A DNA stretch of 41,697 bases, from NCBI GenBank assembly GCA_964644045.1, contig CAZXUK010000008.1, positions 1-41,697 of the forward strand, in the 5' to 3' direction. Below, in pieces: positions 1 through 7,932 of this stretch. A program made the translations under genes and the position numbers. The notes beneath the pieces are model-generated. The model did not search any database, was not told where the DNA came from, and was given only the letters and a program-made list of their open reading frames with translations. Source of the stretch: JAIOTG01 sp964644045. GTDB lineage: Bacteria > Patescibacteriota > Patescibacteriia > Patescibacteriales > JAGXOH01. Position 1 is the first letter of the stretch; each line of letters starts with the position of its first letter.

Positions 1-49
1 ATACCGATTTCTTTCTCCCCCTTTTCAAGGGGGAGATTAAGAGGGGGTT
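1..49. repeat. partial copy of dispersed CCCCCTCTT-type palindromic element
   Basis: This is the right half of the element seen complete at 13710-13824. It shares the ATACCGRTTTCTTTCTCCCCC-like stretch, the CCCCC/GGGGG hairpin and the AAGAGGGGGTT end. Its inner 19 bp (29-47) recur as a perfect inverted copy at 1169-1187, on the other side of the toxin-antitoxin pair. The window edge probably cuts the element, so its full length is unknown. Confidence 0.65.
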
Positions 50-59
50 AATAAAGGAA

Positions 60-76
60 CCGCAACGGTTTTGCTT
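60..76. repeat. 17-bp direct repeat flanking the toxin-antitoxin pair, copy 1
   Basis: CCGCAACGGTTTTGCTT here is identical to 1093-1109. Both copies are followed by AACAAAAAAGC[A/G]TCAG, so the similarity extends into a terminator-like stretch. The two copies bracket the hepT-mntA pair. Confidence 0.7.
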
Positions 77-79
77 AAC

Positions 80-117
80 AAAAAAAGCATCAGTCTCCCC
101 CGTCGGGAGATTGATGC
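80..117 (-). terminator. rho-independent terminator after mntA
   Basis: The 13-nt arms 87-99 and 105-117 pair with one G-U wobble around a 5-nt loop. On the minus strand the hairpin is followed by a run of seven T (complement of 80-86). It lies 24 nt beyond the mntA stop codon, so it should end the hepT-mntA transcript. Confidence 0.85.
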
Positions 118-140
118 TTAGCCAAATTAATTATATAATT

Positions 141-536
141 TTAAGCTTTTTCAGTTCTCTCTTTTTGCAAATTCAGCAAAAATTTTGCATCCAAATAACG
201 GGAACAAGCATACATCACAAAATAATCATAGCTATTTTTCTTTGATTCTACAAGGACTTTGCCCTCGACGGCTATCTGCCTCATTAAAAGCGGTCCCGCA
301 TTAGCTACATTGACTAAATCTATATTTTTCGCTTCAACCTTTAACAACCTGGCCAGTTCTTCTTGTAAAAAAACCTCATCACTGTAAGACATTTCGCCTT
401 TTTTACTATAAGCAATATCAAAATCACTGTTCTTTCTGGCTGCTCCGGTAGCCCGGGAACCAAAAAGAACCAAAAAATTCAAATTAAATTTTTCAGCTAT
501 CTTAGTGACTTCTTTTTTGTCAAAATCTCTAAACAT
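141..536 (-). CDS. mntA: MntA-type nucleotidyltransferase antitoxin
   Basis: This is a 131-aa minimal nucleotidyltransferase. The signature G-S-x10-D-x-D is visible near residues 26-40 (GSRATG then SDFDIA), which holds the metal-binding carboxylates. In characterised MntA/HepT pairs the antitoxin transfers AMP to a tyrosine of the HEPN toxin and so blocks its RNase activity. The gene follows hepT by 2 nt on the same strand, the toxin-first order known for this family. A strong terminator lies directly downstream. The family assignment rests on the motif plus the partner. The AMP-transfer role is inferred from family knowledge. Protein length is typical and no truncation is seen. A housekeeping nucleotidyltransferase is unlikely because the protein is so small and sits beside a HEPN gene. 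Confidence 0.9.
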   Translation of the reverse strand: MFRDFDKKEVTKIAEKFNLNFLVLFGSRATGAARKNSDFDIAYSKKGEMSYSDEVFLQEELARLLKVEAKNIDLVNVANAGPLLMRQIAVEGKVLVESKKNSYDYFVMYACSRYLDAKFLLNLQKERTEKA

Positions 537-538
537 AT

Positions 539-973
539 TTATTTTAATAATTTCTCTATATAATCAACGTAATCCTTGAACTGTTTACTATTCTCTTTTA
601 GATCATCTATAAATTTTTTTAAATCTATAACTTCATATTTATGGACCACCTTATTTCTTAGCCCTACCGACCCGGCCAATTTCGTGGCAAAATCCATGGG
701 CAAAATATCATTTCTTCCCAAAGTAATAAAAGTATTGGTATAATCCTCCGGGGGCTCTAATTCCATTTTACTGATAATGTGGGAATTTATCTGAATTATA
801 GTATCTACAATTAACTGAAACTCTCTTTCCAGGGCTCGCAAATCGGTATAATTCTTTTGCCTTAAAAGCTCCCTTGTATCTTTTTTTAACAAAGGATTTA
901 TTTCCTTAATATAAGTCAATAAATTACTAAGTTTTGCGTTTAAAATTTGTTTATTTAATTTTTCTTTAGGCAT
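539..973 (-). CDS. hepT: HepT-type HEPN ribonuclease toxin
   Basis: This 144-aa, mostly helical protein belongs to the HEPN/DUF86 type. The active-site motif R-x4-H-x-Y is present as RNKVVHKY near residue 106; Arg and His cut RNA, and the Tyr is the residue AMPylated by MntA in studied systems. It is first in a two-gene operon with mntA, 2 nt apart. A near-consensus promoter lies so close that transcription should begin at or next to the ATG, giving a leaderless mRNA. Repeat sequences bracket the pair, which suggests it moved in as a module. The toxin function is inferred from the motif and the neighbour. Confidence 0.9.
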   Translation of the reverse strand: MPKEKLNKQILNAKLSNLLTYIKEINPLLKKDTRELLRQKNYTDLRALEREFQLIVDTIIQINSHIISKMELEPPEDYTNTFITLGRNDILPMDFATKLAGSVGLRNKVVHKYEVIDLKKFIDDLKENSKQFKDYVDYIEKLLK

Positions 974-979
974 GATTAA

Positions 980-1007
980 AGTATAGCAAATAAAAAGTTT
1001 GTGTCAA
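980..1007 (-). promoter_or_regulatory. sigma-70 promoter of hepT-mntA (leaderless)
   Basis: On the minus strand a perfect -35 TTGACA (1002-1007) is separated by 16 bp from a -10 TATACT (980-985). The hepT ATG starts at 973, about 7 nt past the -10 box, so the transcript should start at or within a base or two of the start codon. There is no room for a ribosome binding site. Confidence 0.8.
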
Positions 1008-1010
1008 AAC

Positions 1011-1032
1011 CCCGCCGTTCGCGAACGGCGGG
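1011..1032. repeat. 22-bp perfect GC palindrome
   Basis: CCCGCCGTTCG and its mirror form a perfect 22-bp palindrome just upstream of the hepT -35 box. It shares the TTCGCGAA centre and GC arms with the palindrome inserted in the tRNA-Trp copy at 11736-11759, and resembles 37683-37708. It looks like a family of short GC-rich palindromes in an AT-rich genome. Confidence 0.7.
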
Positions 1033-1092
1033 CATTGCTCCATTGCTAAATTGTTTCATTGTGTTAGTCGCGTTGCGGTCTCCCGGAAGGGG

Positions 1093-1109
1093 CCGCAACG
1101 GTTTTGCTT
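1093..1109. repeat. 17-bp direct repeat flanking the toxin-antitoxin pair, copy 2
   Basis: Identical to 60-76. It is followed by a weak hairpin and an A-run (terminator-like on the minus strand, about 1115-1153). It also closes a local hairpin with CGTTGCGG at 1071-1078. Confidence 0.7.
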
Positions 1110-1164
1110 TGCAATAACAAAAAAGCGTCAGCCGCCTGTCTGGAGGCTGTTGCTTGGTCAAAAC

Positions 1165-1262
1165 AACACCCCCTCTTAATCTCCCCCTCGGAGAGGGGGA
1201 AAAATTTATTTTCCTCCCCTTGGATAAACAAAAATAAAATAAGTAAATTAAGTAAAATAAGC
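1165..1262. repeat. degenerate palindromic element with GTAAAATAAG tract
   Basis: CCCCCTCTTAATCTCCCCC (1169-1187) is the exact inverse of 29-47. It is followed by a GGGGG arm, a CCTCCCCTTGG piece, then an A-rich tract with GTAAATTAAGTAAAATAAG (about 1224-1262). The same pairing of element and tract occurs at 5628-6022 and 13690-13880. Small open frames crossing this stretch on both strands are not credible genes. Confidence 0.6.
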
Positions 1263-1328
1263 CAAAAGACGTCAATAATAAACATTTATTTTACTTTTTA
1301 TACATATTTCGCTTATTTTAAAGCAAAG

Positions 1329-1361
1329 AAAATCCCGCCCCCCTTAGGGGGGCGGGATTTT
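1329..1361 (-). terminator. terminator of the S-layer-like gene
   Basis: The hairpin pairs AAAATCCCGCCCCCC-like and GGGGGGCGGGATTTT-like arms almost without a loop, about 40 nt past the stop codon of the large surface protein gene. T-rich sequence follows on both strands, so it could work in either direction. Confidence 0.8.
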
Positions 1362-1402
1362 GGCAAGTATCTCTAAGTTAAATAACTAAAGAGTAGTTTA
1401 AC

Positions 1403-4400
1403 TTATTGAGATACGGAAGCTCCGATTACCTCGCTATAGTTCAATCTTAAGTCATTACGCGAAATAACTCCATCGCTCCAAACAAAGTCATCCGAATTTA
1501 GGTCAGAGATTGAACATTGAACATAATCATCATTGGAGGTGGCATCGGTCAAGTTGGCCTTTACATAGAAAGTGGCGGTGTCGCCTTGAGCAATTTCATA
1601 ATTGCTGGCGGCCCAGCCGGTTCCGTTTGTTGCCGCGGTTACCAAATTAAAGTTAGCTTCATCACCGGAGGCGGGCAAGGAAGTGGTGGCGTAACCGGTC
1701 TTGCCTTGTCTGTATAACTTAACAGCACTGCCGGTAGCGGTGCCGGAAGAATAGCTAAATTTAACCTTCAAGCCCTCCAGGGCAGCTTTCAACAAATCTC
1801 CGGAAGAAGAAGCGTTATCACCGCTGGCGGTGGTAACATCAAACTTGAATACGGTGGCCTCTCCTTGGGAAAAGTCAGAGCTGGTCTGGTCGGTTACGGA
1901 AGTAATCTGAACACCGACCACTTTGGCCTCGTTGGCAACAGCACTTCTGTCTGAACCCGAACCGTAAGTAACGTCGTCGGCACTGCCGGTGTAAGTAATA
2001 TCATTACCGGAGTCGCCCTGAGCTTCCAAATCCATGATCCTCATAGTGAAGGCATCACCGGACGCGGCGGTCTCGGTAGCTCCGTCACCCAAATTCTTAA
2101 GATCCAAGGTTAGATAATAATAATGGGTGCCCTCGGCTACATCAAACAAACCGGCGTCACTATTAAAGGTAACACTGGAAGTGGCCGAAGTGGTAGCTCC
2201 GGTGGAGATCATTACATCGCTGGCCAAAACATTACCGCTTTCATCAGTAATGTTAGCTCCGGACACGGAGCGAGCCGGGATACCGCTGGGAGTATAAGCT
2301 ACCAATTTGGTAATCTTCATATCCTCGTAATCGGCTTTCAGCTTGAATCTGGCTACCTTGTTTCCTTGGGTTCCTCCCAAAATGTATTGGGTGTTGTCCA
2401 CAGGATCAACAGTGTTGTCCATGGTCAGATTCAAGGCTCCGCTTTCGTATAGCTCAACCACTCTGGCGAAGTCAACAGTGGCAGTATCGGAAATAGAGCT
2501 TGATTCTCCGTTCTCCACTATAGTGGCGTCGTCATTGTTGGCATCTTTGGCGGTCACGCTTCTTAGCTGAACCCTTACGGTAGTGGAGGCATCCAGGGTT
2601 CCGGATACATTAAGAAGGACCTGGAATTCCGCGCTGCCGTCAGCGGGAACTTCCGCATCAAAGTCCTCAAAAACAACTTCGCCGTCGGTCATACTTCCGG
2701 AGCTGACAGTGTCCACCACCTCGTTGTCAATCATTAATTTAAGTGAACTGACATTGTTGGAAGCAAGATACTTAGCATCGGTAGCATCACCGTTCTCAAG
2801 ACCGGAAGAAGCGCCTTCAAACTCCATGGATTTAACATTAATAGCGGATACGGAGTTGGCGTCCAACAGTCCTCCGGCGATCACCACATCATCGGTGTTG
2901 GCCACGGCTTCACCGTTATTAAAGGAAGCTGCGGTTACGGTCAAGGTGGAGTCACCAATGGTATAGGTGCTACCGTTGAATTCGGTTTCGCTTAGATCGC
3001 TGGCGCTATCAACTTCGTTATTGGAAGCGGTGTAGCGAGCAACAAAATTGCTACTCAAGTCCAAATTTACCTGATAAGTGTCACCGTGGTCGGCATTGGA
3101 AGGGATATCACCTCTGATCTCCCATTCAGAACTGCCGTCCCAGGTAAAGCTCTCAAACTTCCAATCTACATCGGCGGTGTTATTGTCTCCTTCTCCGCCA
3201 GCCAAAGAACCGCTGATAATTTCTCCGGTGGCCGGATTCCTGATCTCCAGATTATCAATGTCCTTGGTTCCGGTACCGGTGCCTTGTCCTTCCGCTACAG
3301 TAAGTTGCATCTCGCTAACGGTTACCTCTTCCTTAGTGGTAACCTCCAAGGTTTCAAACACGAAATTGTTTTGATCCTTGGAAACGGTTTCGTTGTTGTT
3401 AGTGGCGTAGTTAACATTGATCTCCGATCCTTGGATGATAATGGGATAAGAGTCGGAGGAAGAATTAAAGCTGTCAAAACTGATACTGGCGTTATAACCG
3501 TAACTTTGGCCCACGGCCACTATATCCGCGGCATAACCCAAATAAAGTTTAACAGTGTTATTTACACCGCTTTCAATATCGGCTTTCGCTTTCAACTCAA
3601 TATTGTCTCCTTTTTCAATGGTCAGGCCTTCATCCAAGTCAAAGCTAAGCTGATTGTTGGATAAAGTTCCTTCGGCCACCTTGGAGCCGAGATGATAAAG
3701 GGCCAAATTACCCAAGTTATCAGCGGTGGCATTGCCTCCGTTGGTTAAGGTAAGAGATTGCAATTCCACATCTTCTTCGTTGTCATTTGTCAAATCAATA
3801 TGGGCGATCTCTTGGTCATCCTGACCGATCTTTTTGTTAACCTCGGTGGTGTCGTTGAGGGACTCAACGGTCAGGTTGGCGGCGGTTCCTCCGGTGGAAA
3901 TACTCATAGTATTACCGGTTACAGGGAAAGATCCGCTTACGCTGGTCTCTCCGGAAAGTTCGATATCTCCGGCTTCTTGAATGGCAAAAGCGTTGTTGCC
4001 GTTTCCTCCGGAATCGATGTCGGCCACTACGGTTAAAGTCTCAGTCTGGCCGGCTGAAACCTCCAAGCCGACACTGGTAAACATAACCGTGTTGTCACTG
4101 GAGTTAACGGTTCTGCCGGTAGTTAATCTGGTTCCGTCTTGATAAAGGTAAACTTTATCAAAATCACCGGCGCTTCCCACTCCTTTTCGGGTCAGGGTAA
4201 GATGATCAAGGGTTACATCACCGTCATTGGAAGCGGTCAGATTATAAGTGGCGAATTCCACTCCGGAAGCTCCTTGAGGAATAGTGTCGCTGGCCGGAGT
4301 ATTACTGGATAAAGCGACTGTCAAGCCGGATCCCACGCCTTCCTGGGAAGTGTCTCCGGATCCTCCTCCTTGGGAGGTGTCAATGATGTCGCTTACGGCT

Positions 4401-5071
4401 CCGGTAATGGTCTCGCCCTCTTCGGGCAATTCATAACCTTCCGCGGCTTCGGTTATATAATCCCATTGGAAACGATTGGCCTCAAAATCGGCCTCATCGT
4501 CGATCAATTGGGCTTTGCCTTCCTCATTGATGTAGTAAACATCGCTGGCGCCGTAGGGTTGAACCAAGGTACCGGCGGGATAAGAATCGATGCCGGCTTC
4601 GGTTCCGGTCTTTTCATAATCTACGAAGAAAGAATCGGGGACATCTACAACTCTGTCAGTCCAATTTTCTCCGTAAAGGGTCTCGGCGGTTTCTTCATCG
4701 GGAATCAAAACCAATTCAGCGTTGGGTGTGACCGCATACACATTGGGATCGGTCGGCACCGGACGCTTAACCAGATTGGTTCCCGGTCTCATGGTAACAT
4801 TGGATGCCAGATCATAGCTCTCCACCTCTTCTTGAGGCAGGGTTACTACGCTGGAAAAATCCTTGTACCAAGAGAAATATGTTGCCTCGTCGGGAAACAC
4901 ATATCTTTGTCCATCAGCGCCTAAATAATAAACGGGTGAATAACCTTCTATCTTGATCAGATCGCCGGATTCGGCCGAATCGGCCGCTTTTGCCGGAGCG
5001 GTGATCAAACTCATGGATAGAACGGTTACCACCATTAAACTGATGGAAAAAGCTCTTTTTAATCCTTTCAT
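1403..5071 (-). CDS. secreted S-layer-like protein, 1222 aa
   Basis: A signal peptide covers residues 1-29 (basic start, hydrophobic core, APAKA before AD). Three related repeats follow at about 47-69 (YYLGADGQRYVFPDEATYFSWY), 111-137 and 178-206, joined by a linker rich in Gly, Ser and Glu. The rest, about 245-1222, is a chain of beta-rich modules of the type seen in large CPR surface proteins: Asn-, Ser- and Thr-rich, acidic, almost free of Cys, with recurring LTV, GET and ADI-like strands. No membrane anchor, sortase motif or enzyme motif is visible. I infer a surface-layer or other major envelope protein. It stands alone between a strong terminator (1329-1361) and a long structured intergenic region. 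The sigma/DUF5667 pair lies upstream on the same strand. No clear promoter was found. An AGAGGG sequence about 14 nt before the ATG is a weak ribosome binding site. Confidence 0.75.
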   Translation of the reverse strand: MKGLKRAFSISLMVVTVLSMSLITAPAKAADSAESGDLIKIEGYSPVYYLGADGQRYVFPDEATYFSWYKDFSSVVTLPQEEVESYDLASNVTMRPGTNLVKRPVPTDPNVYAVTPNAELVLIPDEETAETLYGENWTDRVVDVPDSFFVDYEKTGTEAGIDSYPAGTLVQPYGASDVYYINEEGKAQLIDDEADFEANRFQWDYITEAAEGYELPEEGETITGAVSDIIDTSQGGGSGDTSQEGVGSGLTVALSSNTPASDTIPQGASGVEFATYNLTASNDGDVTLDHLTLTRKGVGSAGDFDKVYLYQDGTRLTTGRTVNSSDNTVMFTSVGLEVSAGQTETLTVVADIDSGGNGNNAFAIQEAGDIELSGETSVSGSFPVTGNTMSISTGGTAANLTVESLNDTTEVNKKIGQDDQEIAHIDLTNDNEEDVELQSLTLTNGGNATADNLGNLALYHLGSKVAEGTLSNNQLSFDLDEGLTIEKGDNIELKAKADIESGVNNTVKLYLGYAADIVAVGQSYGYNASISFDSFNSSSDSYPIIIQGSEINVNYATNNNETVSKDQNNFVFETLEVTTKEEVTVSEMQLTVAEGQGTGTGTKDIDNLEIRNPATGEIISGSLAGGEGDNNTADVDWKFESFTWDGSSEWEIRGDIPSNADHGDTYQVNLDLSSNFVARYTASNNEVDSASDLSETEFNGSTYTIGDSTLTVTAASFNNGEAVANTDDVVIAGGLLDANSVSAINVKSMEFEGASSGLENGDATDAKYLASNNVSSLKLMIDNEVVDTVSSGSMTDGEVVFEDFDAEVPADGSAEFQVLLNVSGTLDASTTVRVQLRSVTAKDANNDDATIVENGESSSISDTATVDFARVVELYESGALNLTMDNTVDPVDNTQYILGGTQGNKVARFKLKADYEDMKITKLVAYTPSGIPARSVSGANITDESGNVLASDVMISTGATTSATSSVTFNSDAGLFDVAEGTHYYYLTLDLKNLGDGATETAASGDAFTMRIMDLEAQGDSGNDITYTGSADDVTYGSGSDRSAVANEAKVVGVQITSVTDQTSSDFSQGEATVFKFDVTTASGDNASSSGDLLKAALEGLKVKFSYSSGTATGSAVKLYRQGKTGYATTSLPASGDEANFNLVTAATNGTGWAASNYEIAQGDTATFYVKANLTDATSNDDYVQCSISDLNSDDFVWSDGVISRNDLRLNYSEVIGASVSQ

Positions 5072-5300
5072 AAGTTAGTGAATAATCCCTCTTAAATTTA
5101 TGCGTCTAAATTTAATCGGGATTGAATTAATTTATTAGGAGTCTAAGCCTATAAAAAGCTTAAAGCGGCTAATAAACATTTAGTTTTTGTTTTTATTCCA
5201 AGAAGGGAGCAAATCAGCTGGAATCCCATCCCCCGCCCCTACTACACGCAAAAGCAGCAAGGGGGCTCGTGGAAAGTAAATTTGCATGGGAAAATCTACT

Positions 5301-5340
5301 CCCGCCCCGCTATCGCAATTTTCCGCGCAATAGGGGCGGG
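5301..5340. other. GC-rich hairpin upstream of the S-layer-like gene
   Basis: CCCGCCCCGCTATCGC pairs with GCGCAATAGGGGCGGG across an 8-nt loop with one mismatch. No T-run follows, so it is not a classical terminator. It is one of several stable hairpins in the 992-nt gap 5072-6063. Confidence 0.5.
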
Positions 5341-5403
5341 GTAAAATTTTGCTGGTTTACTCTAAAAACATTTAGAATAAAAACATATTTTTAAGCTTCG
5401 TGT

Positions 5404-5591
5404 CTTACCCATCCCGTCAAATCCGGGATTCGACCTTTGAGGGGTAAGCTCACCCTTGCTTTAAAGCAAGGTTTTATCCGCCAATAATGCGGATACCTCA
5501 ACTTTAAAAACTTTTTAAAAAAAGTTTTTCGCGTCTGTCAGCGGGCAGGAGTCTTTTTAAAAAATAAGTTGTTGATGTTAGCTGAGGTATC
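5404..5591. other. cluster of nested hairpins, possible structured RNA
   Basis: In less than 200 nt there are: an outer stem 5404-5410/5442-5448 enclosing ATCCCG/CGGGAT (5411-5416/5424-5429); a perfect 18-bp palindrome at 5454-5471; an ATCCGC/GCGGAT hairpin at 5476-5494; a long A5CT5/A5GT5 palindrome near 5505-5528; and a long-range pair GATACCTCA (5492-5500) with TGAGGTATC (5583-5591). No open frame covers it. It could be a noncoding RNA, a leader of the surface-protein gene, or a pile of repeat remnants. Confidence 0.4.
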
Positions 5592-5627
5592 AGCACTATA
5601 TTGATTTTATTGTAAGGTGCTTTTATT

Positions 5628-5712
5628 TTTACTTATTTCATTTATTTTACATTTTATACTTATTTCATCTTTACACTTATTTCACTTTTTATGCCTATTT
5701 TACTTATTTCAT
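5628..5712. repeat. low-complexity TTATTTCAC tract, left flank of repeat element
   Basis: Imperfect repetition of TTATTTCAC, TTATTTTAC and TTTTTATAC units. The same tract continues on the other side of the element at 5718-5921 and occurs again at 15379-15562. Confidence 0.75.
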
Positions 5713-5717
5713 TTATT

Positions 5718-5921
5718 AAACCCCCTCTTGATCTCCCCCTTGAAAAGGGGGAGAAAGAAACCATAATTCCTTGAAAAGGGAAAGAAAGAAACCATAATTC
5801 CTTGAAAAGGGGGAGAAAGAAACCATAATTCCTTGAAAAGGGGGGAGAAAGAAACCATAATTCCTTAAAGGGAAAAGGCCGGAGGTTCCTCCCCTTTCCA
5901 AGGGGAGGTTAGGTGGGGTTT
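5718..5921. repeat. composite palindromic element with four 31-bp tandem units
   Basis: The left end is AAACCCCCTCTTGATC and the right end GGTTAGGTGGGGTTT. Inside are a CCCCC/GGGGG hairpin, four tandem units (CCATAATTCC at 5761, 5792, 5823 and 5855; period 31-32 bp) and a CCTCCCC/GGGGAGG hairpin. The reverse-complement copy at 13710-13824 has the same ends and one diverged unit. A Phe-rich 61-codon frame across it is simply translated repeat. Confidence 0.8.
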
Positions 5922-5924
5922 GAT

Positions 5925-6022
5925 TTTACTTGTTTTACCTTTTACACTTATTTCACTTTTTATACCTATTTCATCTTTACACTTATTTCACTTTTTATAC
6001 CTATTTTACTTTTTATTTAATA
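5925..6022. repeat. low-complexity TTATTTCAC tract, right flank of repeat element
   Basis: Same unit type as 5628-5712, running from the element to just before the end of the DUF5667 gene. No hairpin terminator was seen for the sigma/DUF5667 transcript here. Confidence 0.7.
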
Positions 6023-6063
6023 AAAGGTGCTAAAAACAACCAAAATATCCCGACTTCGGTTGC

Positions 6064-7191
6064 TTATTTTTCCGTTTCTTCATTTTCCTCTTCAGTACTA
6101 CTGGAGGTTTCGGTTTCAGCTGGAGCGGAAGTGGCCGTATCCCCGACTTCTGTATCTGCCTCTTCCTGTAAATTTCCGCTTGCCACCGCCGACATTAACT
6201 CCTCGATCTTTTCTTTGGCTCCCACATACTCTCCTTCCCGGAACAAATTCTCGGCTTCTTCTACTAAACTATTTAATTTTTCACTATTATATTTTTCTTC
6301 TTCCATTAAATTCTCAGCGGTTTTTATTTTTTCCGAAACCTGAGAAGAAGTGGATTTTTCCGGAGAGTCCGATCCTTTCAAATCTTCCCCGTCTTTCCGG
6401 TCGGGATTATAAACCTCCATACCTTTTTCCTGTCTTCCGGAGTCAACAGTAAAAAATTCTTCCGAGGAACTTTCTTCACTCCCCTCTTCTTCCGCCGACT
6501 CCACAGATTCTTCGGCCCGGGAATCAGCGTCAACCGCCGACTCCTCCGAATTTTCGGCTCCTTCCGGTCTCGCATTTTCTTTTTCCGTTGCCGGTTTTTC
6601 CTCTTTTTTATCTCCAGAATTTTCCTCTTTTCCGTTTTTTTCTTCATCTTTTTTCTGATCGGAATTATTCTCTTCCTCCTCTGTATTCATTTCTTTTAAA
6701 CTCATTTTAACAGATTCCAAATTATTTTTAAAATTGCGGGTCAATTCTTCCCTGGTTTCTTGATTTTGAGATCCGTCCTCGTCCAAAACTTCGGTTATGT
6801 CCTTGGCATGCTCTCCGGCGAATTTCAAGCTCAGTTTGTTTTTTTCTCTTTCATCAAAAGTGGTGGCAATCTGGGTTTTTTCTTTGGCCAGCCGGGCGTA
6901 ATAAAGCAAACTGCCGGGCTTGGCGTCCTCCGAGGCCTGAACTATGGCCCCTCCTCCCAAAAGAACCAAAAGCAAAACCGCGATCCCGGCCCACGCAGGG
7001 CGAACCAAACGACTCTTCAAGCCCCTGACAACATAAATGAATTTACTGAATAATCTCTCTTTCAAATCGGCTTCTTGGCTTATGCGAGAAGAACGGATCC
7101 GGCTTTCTAAAACCGCTCGCTCATTCTCTTTCCAAGAAGGTTCGGGGCGTATTTCTTTTAGGCGATCCAATTGTTTAGTCAAATCTTTCAT
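6064..7191 (-). CDS. DUF5667-like membrane protein, probable sigma partner
   Basis: This 375-aa protein has a charged N-terminal part (1-65), one membrane helix at about 66-86, and a PGSLLYYARLAKEKTQ stretch at 92-107 typical of DUF5667. A long acidic tail rich in Glu, Ser and Lys follows (about 150-375), very low in complexity. The predicted topology is a cytoplasmic N-terminus and an external acidic tail. It lies 8 nt after an ECF sigma factor on the same strand, an arrangement common in CPR genomes. I infer an anti-sigma-like or envelope-sensing role, but no classical anti-sigma zinc motif (HxxxCxxC) is visible. Several overlapping frames are by-products of the biased composition. Confidence 0.65.
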   Translation of the reverse strand: MKDLTKQLDRLKEIRPEPSWKENERAVLESRIRSSRISQEADLKERLFSKFIYVVRGLKSRLVRPAWAGIAVLLLVLLGGGAIVQASEDAKPGSLLYYARLAKEKTQIATTFDEREKNKLSLKFAGEHAKDITEVLDEDGSQNQETREELTRNFKNNLESVKMSLKEMNTEEEENNSDQKKDEEKNGKEENSGDKKEEKPATEKENARPEGAENSEESAVDADSRAEESVESAEEEGSEESSSEEFFTVDSGRQEKGMEVYNPDRKDGEDLKGSDSPEKSTSSQVSEKIKTAENLMEEEKYNSEKLNSLVEEAENLFREGEYVGAKEKIEELMSAVASGNLQEEADTEVGDTATSAPAETETSSSTEEENEETEK

Positions 7192-7199
7192 AATAATAT

Positions 7200-7814
7200 T
7201 TATTTATTCTCTTCCTCCATCAAGGCGCGCAAAGCTTTCAAAGCCCGATGAAGTTTTACTCGCACATTGTTGCGAGTCCTGCCGGTAATAGAAGCGATCT
7301 CTGACAAAGTAAGTTCGTTAACATATTTTAAAACAATTATTTCCTTGTATTCTTCTTTTAACTCTTCCAGTTTACGGTAAACATTCTCCATTTCGGAATC
7401 AATCTCTGTCTCTCGGGCCAAATTCTGGCCCTCATCTTTGAAGTCGGTTAAAGCACCTCTCCCTTCCTCTTCTTTATCTCCTTCCAAGCTCAAATTATTG
7501 CGAGATCGGCGATAGTGGTCTATAACGCAGTTACGGGCAATTTTGTAAAGATAAGCCACTAAAAATTTATCTTCTATTGATTCCTCCTCTCGCAAGGAAT
7601 TCCAGGCCTTTAAAAAAACAACCGAGGTTATATCTTGAGCTTCCTCCGGCTTACTTACTTTAAAATATATAAACCTGTAAATGTCATCGATATAACGATC
7701 ATACACCTCCAGAAAAGTCTCTTCGTTTTGCTTCTTGATCTTATAAAAATCCTTTTTATCCTTTCCTTTTCTGACTATATTATCTAATGCTTTATTAGAA
7801 TTCTTTTTGTTCAT
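7200..7814 (-). CDS. ECF-type RNA polymerase sigma-70 factor
   Basis: This 204-aa protein has the two domains of an ECF sigma factor. Region 2 covers about 34-105 (FLEVYDRYIDDIYRFIYFKV, then AQDITSVVFLKAW) and recognises the -10 element. Region 4 covers about 143-197 with a helix-turn-helix (LTLSEIASITGRTRNNVRVKL) for the -35 element. A Lys-rich N-terminal extension of about 30 residues precedes region 2. The DUF5667-like gene starts 8 nt downstream, suggesting a sigma/regulator pair. It likely redirects transcription to envelope genes; the surface-protein gene beyond the pair is a possible but unproven target. Two -10-like sequences lie upstream. Confidence 0.88.
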   Translation of the reverse strand: MNKKNSNKALDNIVRKGKDKKDFYKIKKQNEETFLEVYDRYIDDIYRFIYFKVSKPEEAQDITSVVFLKAWNSLREEESIEDKFLVAYLYKIARNCVIDHYRRSRNNLSLEGDKEEEGRGALTDFKDEGQNLARETEIDSEMENVYRKLEELKEEYKEIIVLKYVNELTLSEIASITGRTRNNVRVKLHRALKALRALMEEENK

Positions 7815-7932
7815 TTTAAATTATCTATTTAATTATACGCAAAAAGAAGCCAATCATTACAGTAAACAAATCTTTTTGCTTTAAAAAATCAAGTAACTCA
7901 AAAAATCAGGGTTTCCCCCTGTTAATAGAAAA

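Noticed and set aside
976..1376. Three short overlapping frames on both strands
   Set aside because: They run through palindromes, terminators and repeat copies. Their peptides are translated repeat sequence.
1517..4924. Several plus-strand open frames of 66-192 codons opposite the S-layer-like gene
   Set aside because: They mirror a gene rich in Ser, Thr, Asp and Gly codons, have odd Gly/Val/Ile composition, overlap each other and have no start signals.
5716..5901. 61-codon Phe/Pro-rich frame
   Set aside because: It is simply the reading of four 31-bp tandem units and has no protein features.
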